DNA from: Flavobacterium psychrophilum
GTDB taxonomy: Bacteria; Bacteroidota; Bacteroidia; Flavobacteriales; Flavobacteriaceae
Length of the DNA stretch: 10,401 nucleotides
Assembly: GCA_003243255.1 (NCBI GenBank)
Contig: QFQM01000153.1
Location: forward strand, 1-10,401
Direction: 5' to 3'
The position numbers were made by a program, and so were the translations under genes. The notes beneath the pieces were generated by a model that was not told where the DNA came from, did no database searches, and was given only the letters and a program-made list of their open reading frames with translations. Positions 1 through 7,210 of the stretch are shown here, one piece after another. Within the stretch, counting starts at the first letter, position 1. Every line of letters begins with the position of its first letter.

Positions 1-855
1 GAGGGAAGTATGGACGAAAAATCGGGAATGAACTTTTCGGAGTATGTGGCAATCCTGTCAGGGAATACAGACCTGTTGGATAAAGCCAAACTGGAAAAAC
101 AGATTGCCGGACTGGAAAGTGAAAAGCAGGCGTTCAACCGTTCTAAATCCAGTGCCAAATTTAAGTTGCAAGACTATTCGGAATTATTGGAAAGCACCCA
201 ATCCCGTTTAAACAGGATGAGCCTTGACTGGGAAAACTTACAGCAACGCATACAAAAACGTGCGGACGGTGCTATCGCAAATCCTGTGCTGTTGGACGGC
301 TTGTCGCCTAATGCGGATGTAAAACAGATTGGAGCGAAGCTCAACCAAATTGCGGACAAAGCCCGCACCGGAGGTCAGTATGAAGAAATAGGCAGCTTAT
401 ACGGTTTTACGCTGTTGGTCAAAACCGAAATGTCGGAAAAAGAGGGTGTGGATATTCGGGTAAACCGCTTTTTGGTACAGGGCGAAGGCAATATCAAATA
501 CACCTACAACAATGGCTTAATGGCAAAAGACCCCGAAACTGCCGCAATGAATTTTTTAAGGGCTTTGGAAAAGCTGCCCGGCTTTGTAAAGCAGGAACAG
601 GAGAAAATTGCCGAGATACAAAAAGACCTGCCTATACTTCAGGAAGTGGTTAACGGCACTTGGTCAAAGGAAAACCGATTGAGTGAGCTTAAAACGGAAC
701 TGGCAGCCGTAGAAAGAAAGATACAGCTATCAATAGAACCCGTAACACAAAGCGAAGAAACTGCGGCGCAGGTAGAAAAAAAGAAAGAAGCCCCAACGGT
801 TTCGGATAGCATTGTACGGACTAAAGGTACCCATTTGCCTCGTGGCGTATTGTAA
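1..855 (+). CDS. C-terminal part of a large ICE-borne helicase/N6-DNA-methylase-type protein (5' end outside window)
   Basis: The reading frame is open from base 1 (visible start E-G-S-M-D-E-K), so this is the end of a gene that begins upstream; the ATG at 10 is an internal methionine. I recognise the 284 visible residues as the C-terminal tail of the very large DNA methylase/SNF2-like helicase protein carried by Bacteroidota conjugative transposons. That is recall of the family, not a search result. The tail shows no catalytic motif. It has charged, probably coiled-coil stretches near visible residues 25-85 and 200-245, a central segment with the phrase EEIGSLYGFTLLVKTEMSEK, an acidic/lysine-rich linker near 250-265, and a terminal LPRGVL. 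The methylase and helicase domains would lie upstream. Base composition is richer in G+C than the following gene (28 of 60 in bases 541-600 against 20 of 60 in 1141-1200). It converges on rteC. Family and ICE context are likely; enzymatic function cannot be seen here. Confidence 0.8.
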   Translation, partial: EGSMDEKSGMNFSEYVAILSGNTDLLDKAKLEKQIAGLESEKQAFNRSKSSAKFKLQDYSELLESTQSRLNRMSLDWENLQQRIQKRADGAIANPVLLDGLSPNADVKQIGAKLNQIADKARTGGQYEEIGSLYGFTLLVKTEMSEKEGVDIRVNRFLVQGEGNIKYTYNNGLMAKDPETAAMNFLRALEKLPGFVKQEQEKIAEIQKDLPILQEVVNGTWSKENRLSELKTELAAVERKIQLSIEPVTQSEETAAQVEKKKEAPTVSDSIVRTKGTHLPRGVL

Positions 856-864
856 TTGTGTTGT

Positions 865-1686
865 TTATTTTTCGTCCTGCTCGTCCATTTTCTTTATCAG
901 TGCTTCACACAGGTTGTCAAGGAATTTCGTTCGGTTTATCTTACGGGCTTTCAATTCCATAAACGTGTGGTAAAAATCGCCTAACTCAATATTAAAGGCA
1001 TCTTCAAAAGTTTTGGCAATCAATTTTATGTCTGTATTCCCATTGTTAAATGCACCGTGTGAGTACAGTGCATATATGAGTTCCGTTAATGCAGTTTTGC
1101 TTGCTGTCCATTTCAACGAATTGTCTGAAACCTTTTTCAGATTGACGTTATTCAGCCTGTTCTCCAAATAAACTTGTATCAGGTCATTGGCAATTATTTT
1201 GGCAACCTTATAATCGTGCGAAGTAGAAAAGCGATGGTCTGCCTCAAAATAAAAGGTATCTAACCATAGTCTTATATCGTGCTTCCCACGTACAAAAAAT
1301 TGCTCATCAACAAACGAATTATTACTGCGGTAATATTTGTAAAAATCAAGATTGTTCTCGAAGAACCTTTTTAGCTTTTTCAGTTCTTTGGTAAAATATT
1401 TCTTGGTACGCTTGGTTCCATAGGGTCTTCTTGTTTCGATTTTATAGATGGCATTGTAGTAGATGAGCTTTGAAACGATAACTGGTTTCTGATACTTGAA
1501 AAAACGGATTTCGTCGTTAATATTCTTAAATCCATTTTTTAATACGAACCCTTTAATTTCAGATAGTGTATTTACAATAAGTTTTATTACGGCTTCGACA
1601 CGTTGGATAGGACAATCGGCTTCAATTTCAAGATCCCTAATTTCGTCTTCTAACTTGTTTAGTGTTTCTTTGTAAAATTTATGCAT
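865..1686 (-). CDS. rteC: RteC-family regulator of conjugative transposon excision
   Basis: A 273-residue soluble, Lys/Asn-rich protein that I recognise as an RteC-domain protein. In CTnDOT, RteC is the last step of the tetracycline-responsive cascade and activates the excision genes; by analogy this one should control mobility of the element. Family-like segments are EIRFFKYQKPxxxxKLIYYNAIYKIE (residues 59-84), FYKYYRS (115-121), DEQFFVRGKHD (127-137) and a C-terminal block SKTALTELIYALYSHGAFNNG (196-216) in the part that forms a winged-helix-like DNA-binding domain in RteC. The ATG at 1686 is preceded by A/T-rich sequence with no clear Shine-Dalgarno, as usual in this phylum. The stop codon lies 9 bases from that of the convergent helicase/methylase gene, so either terminator must overlap coding sequence. 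No tetQ or rteA/rteB gene is visible: the two-component pair on the right is OmpR-type, whereas RteB is an NtrC-type regulator. Family call is firm; the activation target is inferred. Confidence 0.85.
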   Translation of the reverse strand: MHKFYKETLNKLEDEIRDLEIEADCPIQRVEAVIKLIVNTLSEIKGFVLKNGFKNINDEIRFFKYQKPVIVSKLIYYNAIYKIETRRPYGTKRTKKYFTKELKKLKRFFENNLDFYKYYRSNNSFVDEQFFVRGKHDIRLWLDTFYFEADHRFSTSHDYKVAKIIANDLIQVYLENRLNNVNLKKVSDNSLKWTASKTALTELIYALYSHGAFNNGNTDIKLIAKTFEDAFNIELGDFYHTFMELKARKINRTKFLDNLCEALIKKMDEQDEK

Positions 1687-1955
1687 TAAACTGATATTGA
1701 GATATTAATATTAGGTCTATATATTTTATAAATGGCTCGCTTTTTCAACCGTGTGCTTCATACATCAGTTTATATAATTTTTGGACAATCAAATAACTGA
1801 ATTTCAAATAAAATACAACTGTGTTATCATTTTATTCATTTTTATAAAATTGGATATACGAAGCTTGAATAAGATAAAGCCTTGCGAAACACCACTTTCG
1901 CAAGGCTTTATTATTTGTAATGGTTGTTGCGGATATATAGGCTATTTATGTTCTT
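1687..1955. other. Non-coding spacer between rteC and the efflux operon
   Basis: This 269-base gap separates rteC from the DUF1259 gene, both on the minus strand. It holds the hairpin at 1874-1911 and very A/T-rich DNA upstream of rteC, including the near-repeat GATATTGA/GATATTAA at 1693-1708. The rteC promoter should be here, but I found no convincing TAnnTTTG element on the minus strand. The plus-strand reading frame that crosses it starts at a TTG, runs through the hairpin and antisense into the DUF1259 gene, and looks non-coding. No tRNA, att-like repeat or insertion sequence is apparent. Confidence 0.6.
1874..1911 (-). terminator. Strong hairpin, probable (bidirectional) transcription terminator
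   Basis: A perfect 16-bp inverted repeat: left arm ATAAAGCCTTGCGAAA (1874-1889), six-base loop (1890-1895), right arm TTTCGCAAGGCTTTAT (1896-1911). It lies 44 bases beyond the DUF1259 stop codon, where the operon transcript should end, and upstream of rteC. On the minus strand the arm ends in GGCTTTAT followed by CTTATTC, so the U-tract is short and interrupted; the plus-strand tail is also U-rich. Function as a terminator is inferred from position and stem strength. Confidence 0.75.
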
Positions 1956-2921
1956 TTAATGTTTCATTTCCATACCACCTTTACCTGTTTTGCCCAGAGC
2001 AATCTTTAACGATTTTACAAGCTGCTCCGCATTTCCTATTGCCCAATAGTGCAAGAAAAATACATGTGGCTTTTCTTGTACCATGTGATTGTGAACAGCG
2101 ACCACTTCAATTCCATTTTCAATAAGCGCCTTAATAACCGGAGCAACTTCATCCTCCAGCATAGCAAAATCTCCTGCAATTGCAGCTTTCTCCTCAGTTC
2201 CTTGAATTGCAATCCAAGTATTATACCCAAAAAAAGTTGAAATAGGTATTCCATGTTCTGTAATAGGAGCATCCGGGCGACCTATAGTATATTTGTAAAC
2301 GCCATTGTTCATTTCTCCTGTAATGCCCAAAATTGCATCCAATTTTTTGGTGTCAATGGTGTTTTCAACCTTTCTTCCTGCGAATGAACCTTTTGATGGG
2401 TCGCCGCCACGCATTTCTTTTACTTTATTCAATACTGCTTTTGCCTTCATTGCCATTTGTTCAGCAGGACCACTTCCTCCAATATGCATATACATTACGT
2501 TGGGATGATTTCTAACGAAATGATTATGTATCGCAGTAATGGTAAGCCCCTGCTTTATTACTTCAAACTGGACAGACTTCAAATCAGTTTCTGTAATAAC
2601 TATATCACCCATAATCATTGCACCATCGCTAGTTGGCGTAAATGCTATCCAAGTACCTAAACCCATTGGTGGTATAATTTTAAATCCATCCACCTCTATA
2701 TTTAAGTCATTTTGTGGTACTGTTATTTTAAATTCTCCATTTTTTTCGACGCCTTTCATTTCCAAAATAGCCTCTATTTTAGCTATATCCAATTTTTTGT
2801 CTGCAACGTTATGCATCATTTTAACTTGCCCCTTTGTCTGTGCATTAATATTGTTGCTGCAAGCAAGTGTAATAATTGTTGAAAATGCGACCAACTTTAA
2901 AATACTGATTGTCTTTTTCAT
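1956..2921 (-). CDS. Secreted two-domain DUF1259 (LppY/LpqO family) protein
   Basis: This is a 321-residue exported protein with a DUF1259 domain in tandem. The N-terminus (MKK, hydrophobic residues 5-20) is a signal peptide, with cleavage either after INA27 by signal peptidase I or at Cys21 as a lipoprotein; TLAC is a poor lipobox, so the first is slightly favoured. Copy 1 spans about residues 41-170 and copy 2 about 186-312. Matching segments are GLGTWIAF/GYNTWIAI, then TAIHNHFVRNHP/VAVHNHMVQEKP, then a His in MHIGG/LHYWA and AEQM/AEQL. Each half therefore keeps a His-Asn-His plus a later His (H132, H134, H146; H277, H279, H291), which could bind a metal or small ligand. The biochemical role of this family is not known to me. 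It starts 32 bases after the adaptor stop and is followed by the terminator, so it is probably the last gene of the efflux operon and acts in the periplasm. A substrate-binding or detoxifying accessory role is only a guess. Confidence 0.85.
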   Translation of the reverse strand: MKKTISILKLVAFSTIITLACSNNINAQTKGQVKMMHNVADKKLDIAKIEAILEMKGVEKNGEFKITVPQNDLNIEVDGFKIIPPMGLGTWIAFTPTSDGAMIMGDIVITETDLKSVQFEVIKQGLTITAIHNHFVRNHPNVMYMHIGGSGPAEQMAMKAKAVLNKVKEMRGGDPSKGSFAGRKVENTIDTKKLDAILGITGEMNNGVYKYTIGRPDAPITEHGIPISTFFGYNTWIAIQGTEEKAAIAGDFAMLEDEVAPVIKALIENGIEVVAVHNHMVQEKPHVFFLHYWAIGNAEQLVKSLKIALGKTGKGGMEMKH

Positions 2922-2953
2922 GATTTATAATTTACTTAAGATTTATACTATTT

Positions 2954-4072
2954 CTATTTTGTGATTAACGGAATTACCTTAATATCTGTTTTCAGTTCCT
3001 CCGTTCCTTTCGTTACCAATGTATCTCCTTTTTTTACATCGCCAAAAATTTCTGTTTTTTCTCCCATATTAAATCCAGGTCGAACATCTATCCATTGCGT
3101 TGTTCCATTTGATACCTTAATTACGAACTTTCTTTCCAGTGTAGTAACCACAGCTGATGACGGTATCACCATCCCTTCCTGTTGTCTTAAGAAAAATAAT
3201 TTTGCATCTGCATAACTACCTGGTTTTAAATCGTTGTCCGTATTGGTAATTTCAAATTCCCAAATTTCGCTCCGACTTTCATGATCTATTCTTCCAGCTT
3301 TCCGTACCAGTTTTGCCTCAAATTTCTTATCAGGTAATGATCTTGTAGATACTTCGGCGACACCATTCGATAAAACAGCATCCGTGTATATTTCAGGAAC
3401 AGATACTTGCAATCTCAAAACACTATTATCTGATATTTCAAATAATGGTTTGTCATTTGGAGAACCAACAAAAGAACCTGTTACAATATTTCTTTTTGTA
3501 ATGATACCACTATACGGAGCGACTATAGCCAGATAATTACCAATTTGCTTCGCCGATGCAACGGATGACTGATTGGCTTTATATTCAAGGCTGTCTGCCA
3601 TCATTTGATTTTTGACACGCTGCAACTCTCCGGTAGCAATAACGCCCTCAGTTCTGGAAGCCGTGTTGATACGTTCAAAGTAATCTTTACTGGATAAATA
3701 ACGAGCGTGTGATGCATTTGCTTTATCCTTCAACTCTTGGATACGGGTATTTAATTCCGGTGCTTCAATCAACGCCAAAACCTGGCCTTTGGTAACCTTA
3801 GTGCCAATATCCACCAACATTTTACGTACATATCCCGGCACCTTTGCCCTTATTTGGGCATCTTCTAGTGGAAGCAGCTCCGCAGGAAGAACAAGTATTT
3901 TTTTAACCGTATCGGTTTCTATTGTAAATACTTTGACCGAGTCAATTTTATTTTCAACATTATCGCTGGTTTTTTCCTGTTTATTTTGAGTACAGGCAAC
4001 AATGAATAGCAGAAGTGAAAAACTCGCGACTGCGTTAGCTATCGGTAATTTATGTTTAAATATTGTTGTCAT
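2954..4072 (-). CDS. RND efflux periplasmic adaptor (membrane fusion) lipoprotein
   Basis: A 372-residue HlyD/AcrA-like adaptor that would link the inner-membrane pump to the TolC-type channel. The N-terminal hydrophobic stretch ends in the lipobox IVAC, giving lipidated Cys27. Then come: first lipoyl half (about 74-105, with AKVPGYVRKMLVDIGTKVTK), helical hairpin (about 108-172), second lipoyl half (about 180-203, VAPYSGIITKRNIVTGSFVG), beta-barrel (about 217-295) and membrane-proximal domain (about 297-372). The start chosen is the ATG at 4072. An upstream in-frame TTG at 4102 would put ten polar residues before the signal peptide and is unlikely. With the ATG start the gene overlaps the end of the pump gene by 17 bases, suggesting translational coupling. 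No His- or Met-rich metal-binding extension of the CusB or CzcB kind is seen, which argues mildly for an organic substrate. Confidence 0.93.
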   Translation of the reverse strand: MTTIFKHKLPIANAVASFSLLLFIVACTQNKQEKTSDNVENKIDSVKVFTIETDTVKKILVLPAELLPLEDAQIRAKVPGYVRKMLVDIGTKVTKGQVLALIEAPELNTRIQELKDKANASHARYLSSKDYFERINTASRTEGVIATGELQRVKNQMMADSLEYKANQSSVASAKQIGNYLAIVAPYSGIITKRNIVTGSFVGSPNDKPLFEISDNSVLRLQVSVPEIYTDAVLSNGVAEVSTRSLPDKKFEAKLVRKAGRIDHESRSEIWEFEITNTDNDLKPGSYADAKLFFLRQQEGMVIPSSAVVTTLERKFVIKVSNGTTQWIDVRPGFNMGEKTEIFGDVKKGDTLVTKGTEELKTDIKVIPLITK

Positions 4073-7000
4073 AATATATCGAGTTTGTATCGTTTGGATC
4101 AAGTGATACTGATGTTTGTTTTTTCTTATTTCTTAATATTTCATATACTAATGGAACCAGCCACAGACTAATTACTGTACTGAACAATAGTCCTCCTATC
4201 ACGGCAATCCCCAGTGGAGCTGTTTGTTGTCCACTTTCGCCCAGACCAAGGGACATCGGTATCATTCCGGCAATCATTGCGGTACTTGTCATGATAATGG
4301 GACGGAAACGGCTAAGTGCTGCCTGCACACCAATGGAGTTATTATCTTCCTGATTTTTACGGATAGTTTCGGCACTTGCCACAATCAAGATGGAGTTGGA
4401 TACGGCAACTCCAACCGCCATTATACAGCCCATAAATGACTGAATATTTATAGTGTTTCCGGTAAGCCACAACAGGAGCATAGAACCTGCCAACACTCCT
4501 GGAAGCACAGATAATACCGAAAGACTTAACCGTAAGGATTGAAAATACGCGGTCAACATCAGGCCTATTACAATAATAGCCAGTAAAAGCCCGTTAGACA
4601 GTTCATTGGTTGTTTGATTGAACATTTCGGACTGTCCCCGTAAATACACCTTAACTCCGTGGGGCTGTTCTCCTAATTTCTCTATTGTCACATTAATATC
4701 CTTTACTGCACTGCCAAGATCTTTTTTATGGATATTTGCCGTAAGCGTGATAAACCGCTGTTGATTGATCCGATCATATTCACCTATTGTATTACCGGTT
4801 TTCCAGTCAGCTACATCACGCAGGTAAATGGTATTGTCACCAGATTTTCCGACTGGTATCTGATTTACCTGCTCTGGGTTATTCATTATAAATTGTGGAT
4901 ATTCTACCTGTACCTGATAGGCATTTCCGGAATTTTTATCCAACCAATAGACGGGTTGCGTATAACGGCTAGAAGAAGTCCCTTCAGCAACAGATCTTCC
5001 GGCCTGATCAACTGTCAGTCCCATTTGGCCTAATCGAATACGGTCATAATTAATCTGCATGGTCGGGTAGTCCAGTGGCTGAGCCAATTGCAAATCACGC
5101 AGATAGGAAATAGAACCAAGGGATTTTTTTAATCTATCGGCTAGTTCTCTGCTCTGTGCTAGATTTTTTCCTTGAACTACAATCTCGACAGGGTTATTGG
5201 CCCCCATACTCATTACCTGATCCACCAAGTCCGCAGGTTCAAACGACAATTGGGCGGCAGGTATGTTCTTTGTAACGGAAGCACGTAGCCTTTCTTTGAG
5301 TTCTTCGACCGGCACGCCCGAACCTTTTTTCAAGTTCACTTTTATAACAGCTTCATGAGGACCGCTGGTGTACAAAAAGATAGGGTTAATCGCAAATGTA
5401 GGTGGTTGTAAACCCACAAATGACGAAGTAATAGCTACATTACCTTTTCCTGCTTCATCGGCTAATAATTGCAAAGTTTTTTTAGTCGCTTCCTCTGTAC
5501 GTTCTATTCGTGTACCGGTAGGCATTCGCAACCTCAATTGAAGCTGTCCGGCATCTACTTTGGGGAAAATTTCCGATCCAGCCTGCCTATAACCAAGGAA
5601 TGCTGCAAACAAAAGTACAATAAGCACAATTGGCACAGCCAATTTACTGACTGGAAATGTTTTTTGAATCGTCCTTGATAAACTTTGTTTCAGTTTCTCC
5701 AGTCTCGGTTCACTATGATTTTTGTATGTTGCTTTCAACATCCAGTTCGATAGAACGGGAACCAAAGTTTGCGACAACAGGAAAGATGCGATCATTGCAA
5801 ACCCCACAGCTAATGAAAGTGGAAGAAACATCGAACGCGGTACGCCGGTCATCAGCACTGATGGTACGAATACTGCTAAAATGCTCAATAAAATCAATAT
5901 TTTTGGGGTAGCTATTTCTTTACAGGCATCCCATATTGCCCTCGATTTTGATTTACCTAATTCTAAATGATGATGTATATTTTCGATGGTCACTGTTGAT
6001 TCATCTACCAATATCCCAACAGCCAGTGCAAGCCCACCTAAAGTCATAATATTAATAGTCTGTCCGGTAAGATAAAGACACATCACCGATGTTAGCAACG
6101 CGAGCGGAATAGTAATAATAACAATGATGGCACTACGTAAATCACGTAAAAAAAGTAATACCATTAGTCCGGTTAACAAAGCTCCAAGAGCACCTTCAAC
6201 AAGCAAGCTCTTTAAGGAGTTTACTACATATCCCGACTGATCAAATTCATAAGAAACTTTTATATCATCAGGGATGGCGGACTGCATATCGGGTAGGGCT
6301 TTTTTAATGGACTGTACTACATCCCAGGTAGAGGCATCTGCTCTTTTAGTTACCGGAATATACACCGATCGTTTGCCATTTATCAAAGCATAACCGGTTG
6401 TTACGTCAGCTCCATTATCAACAGAAGCGACATCTCTTACTAGTATTGAGGTACCATCTACGGTTTTGACCGTAACATTTTCAAGCTCTTTAAAATTATC
6501 CACTACACTATTTGTTGCGGTAATTACAGCCTTATCCGCTGTTCGCATTGTTCCCGCTGGTAGTATGGAATTATTTTTCGCAATAGCAACAGCTATTTCA
6601 TCTGGGGTTAGATTATAACTTCTTACCCTTTCTGGGTCAGCTTTGATAACTATTGTTCGTTGATTTCCCCCGAACGGTGGTGGAGCCGATACCCCTTGCA
6701 ATGCTGCAAACATGGGACGCACCTTGAATAATGCCAGATCCTGGATTTCATTTAGCGATTTGGTTTCACTCCTGAATACCAGCTGGCCTACGGGAACAGA
6801 CCCTGCATCATATCGCATAACGAATGGAGGCAATGTACCAGGAGGCATAAATGACCGAGATCTATTCACATAAGAAATAACTTCAGCCATCGCATTTGCC
6901 ATATTCGTTCCTTCGTAGAATTGCAGCTTAATTAAGCTCAATCCTTGAATAGACTTACTCTCTACGGCCTTAATCCCGGTGATGTACAGAAAGTGATATT

Positions 7001-7205
7001 CATAGTAGGATGTAACATATCCTTCCATTTGCTGAGGAGATAATCCGCCATACGTCTGCGCTACATAAATAGTAGGTGCATTTACCGCCGGAAAGATGTC
7101 AACCGGTGTCTTCTTGATTGAAAGTATAGAAAAAATCACGATACCGACTACCAACACCATAATCGCAATAGGCTTGCGAAGTGCCAGTTGAATTAATTTT
7201 AGCAT
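4056..7205 (-). CDS. RND-family inner-membrane efflux permease
   Basis: A full-length 1049-residue proton-driven RND pump, the usual size for the AcrB/MexB type. It has the duplicated architecture: TM1 (about 12-30), a large periplasmic loop (31-330), TM2-TM6 (about 333-485), TM7 (about 521-538), a second periplasmic loop (541-868), and TM8-TM12 (about 871-1022). The N-terminal KTPVDIFPAVNAPTI and its repeat QAGSEIFPKVDAGQL (541-555) are RND hallmarks. TM4 reads GGLALAVGILVDESTVTIEN (390-409). Aligned with AcrB Asp407-Asp408, the pair here is Asp401-Glu402. TM10 reads MAVGVAVSNSILIVASA, with Ser936 where AcrB has Lys940. The proton relay is thus non-classical. It does not show the heavy-metal (CusA/CzcA) TM4 signature, so it sits nearer the HAE-1 drug-pump side. 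The gene starts 5 bases after the TolC-type gene and overlaps the adaptor gene. Substrate unknown. Confidence 0.95.
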   Translation of the reverse strand: MLKLIQLALRKPIAIMVLVVGIVIFSILSIKKTPVDIFPAVNAPTIYVAQTYGGLSPQQMEGYVTSYYEYHFLYITGIKAVESKSIQGLSLIKLQFYEGTNMANAMAEVISYVNRSRSFMPPGTLPPFVMRYDAGSVPVGQLVFRSETKSLNEIQDLALFKVRPMFAALQGVSAPPPFGGNQRTIVIKADPERVRSYNLTPDEIAVAIAKNNSILPAGTMRTADKAVITATNSVVDNFKELENVTVKTVDGTSILVRDVASVDNGADVTTGYALINGKRSVYIPVTKRADASTWDVVQSIKKALPDMQSAIPDDIKVSYEFDQSGYVVNSLKSLLVEGALGALLTGLMVLLFLRDLRSAIIVIITIPLALLTSVMCLYLTGQTINIMTLGGLALAVGILVDESTVTIENIHHHLELGKSKSRAIWDACKEIATPKILILLSILAVFVPSVLMTGVPRSMFLPLSLAVGFAMIASFLLSQTLVPVLSNWMLKATYKNHSEPRLEKLKQSLSRTIQKTFPVSKLAVPIVLIVLLFAAFLGYRQAGSEIFPKVDAGQLQLRLRMPTGTRIERTEEATKKTLQLLADEAGKGNVAITSSFVGLQPPTFAINPIFLYTSGPHEAVIKVNLKKGSGVPVEELKERLRASVTKNIPAAQLSFEPADLVDQVMSMGANNPVEIVVQGKNLAQSRELADRLKKSLGSISYLRDLQLAQPLDYPTMQINYDRIRLGQMGLTVDQAGRSVAEGTSSSRYTQPVYWLDKNSGNAYQVQVEYPQFIMNNPEQVNQIPVGKSGDNTIYLRDVADWKTGNTIGEYDRINQQRFITLTANIHKKDLGSAVKDINVTIEKLGEQPHGVKVYLRGQSEMFNQTTNELSNGLLLAIIVIGLMLTAYFQSLRLSLSVLSVLPGVLAGSMLLLWLTGNTINIQSFMGCIMAVGVAVSNSILIVASAETIRKNQEDNNSIGVQAALSRFRPIIMTSTAMIAGMIPMSLGLGESGQQTAPLGIAVIGGLLFSTVISLWLVPLVYEILRNKKKQTSVSLDPNDTNSIYYDNNI

Positions 7206-7210
7206 ATTCC

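Noticed and set aside
1687..1800. Promoter of rteC in the A/T-rich DNA upstream of its start
   Set aside because: Several TATATA-like stretches are present, but none fits TAnnTTTG with a suitably placed -33 box, so no specific site is called.
1781..2125. Plus-strand reading frame of 114 codons across the spacer
   Set aside because: It begins at a TTG, runs through the terminator hairpin and then antisense into the DUF1259 gene. The protein is low in complexity and resembles nothing I know.
4073..4102. Upstream TTG start for the adaptor gene
   Set aside because: It would add ten polar residues before the lipoprotein signal peptide. The ATG at 4072 gives a normal signal sequence with a lipobox at Cys27.
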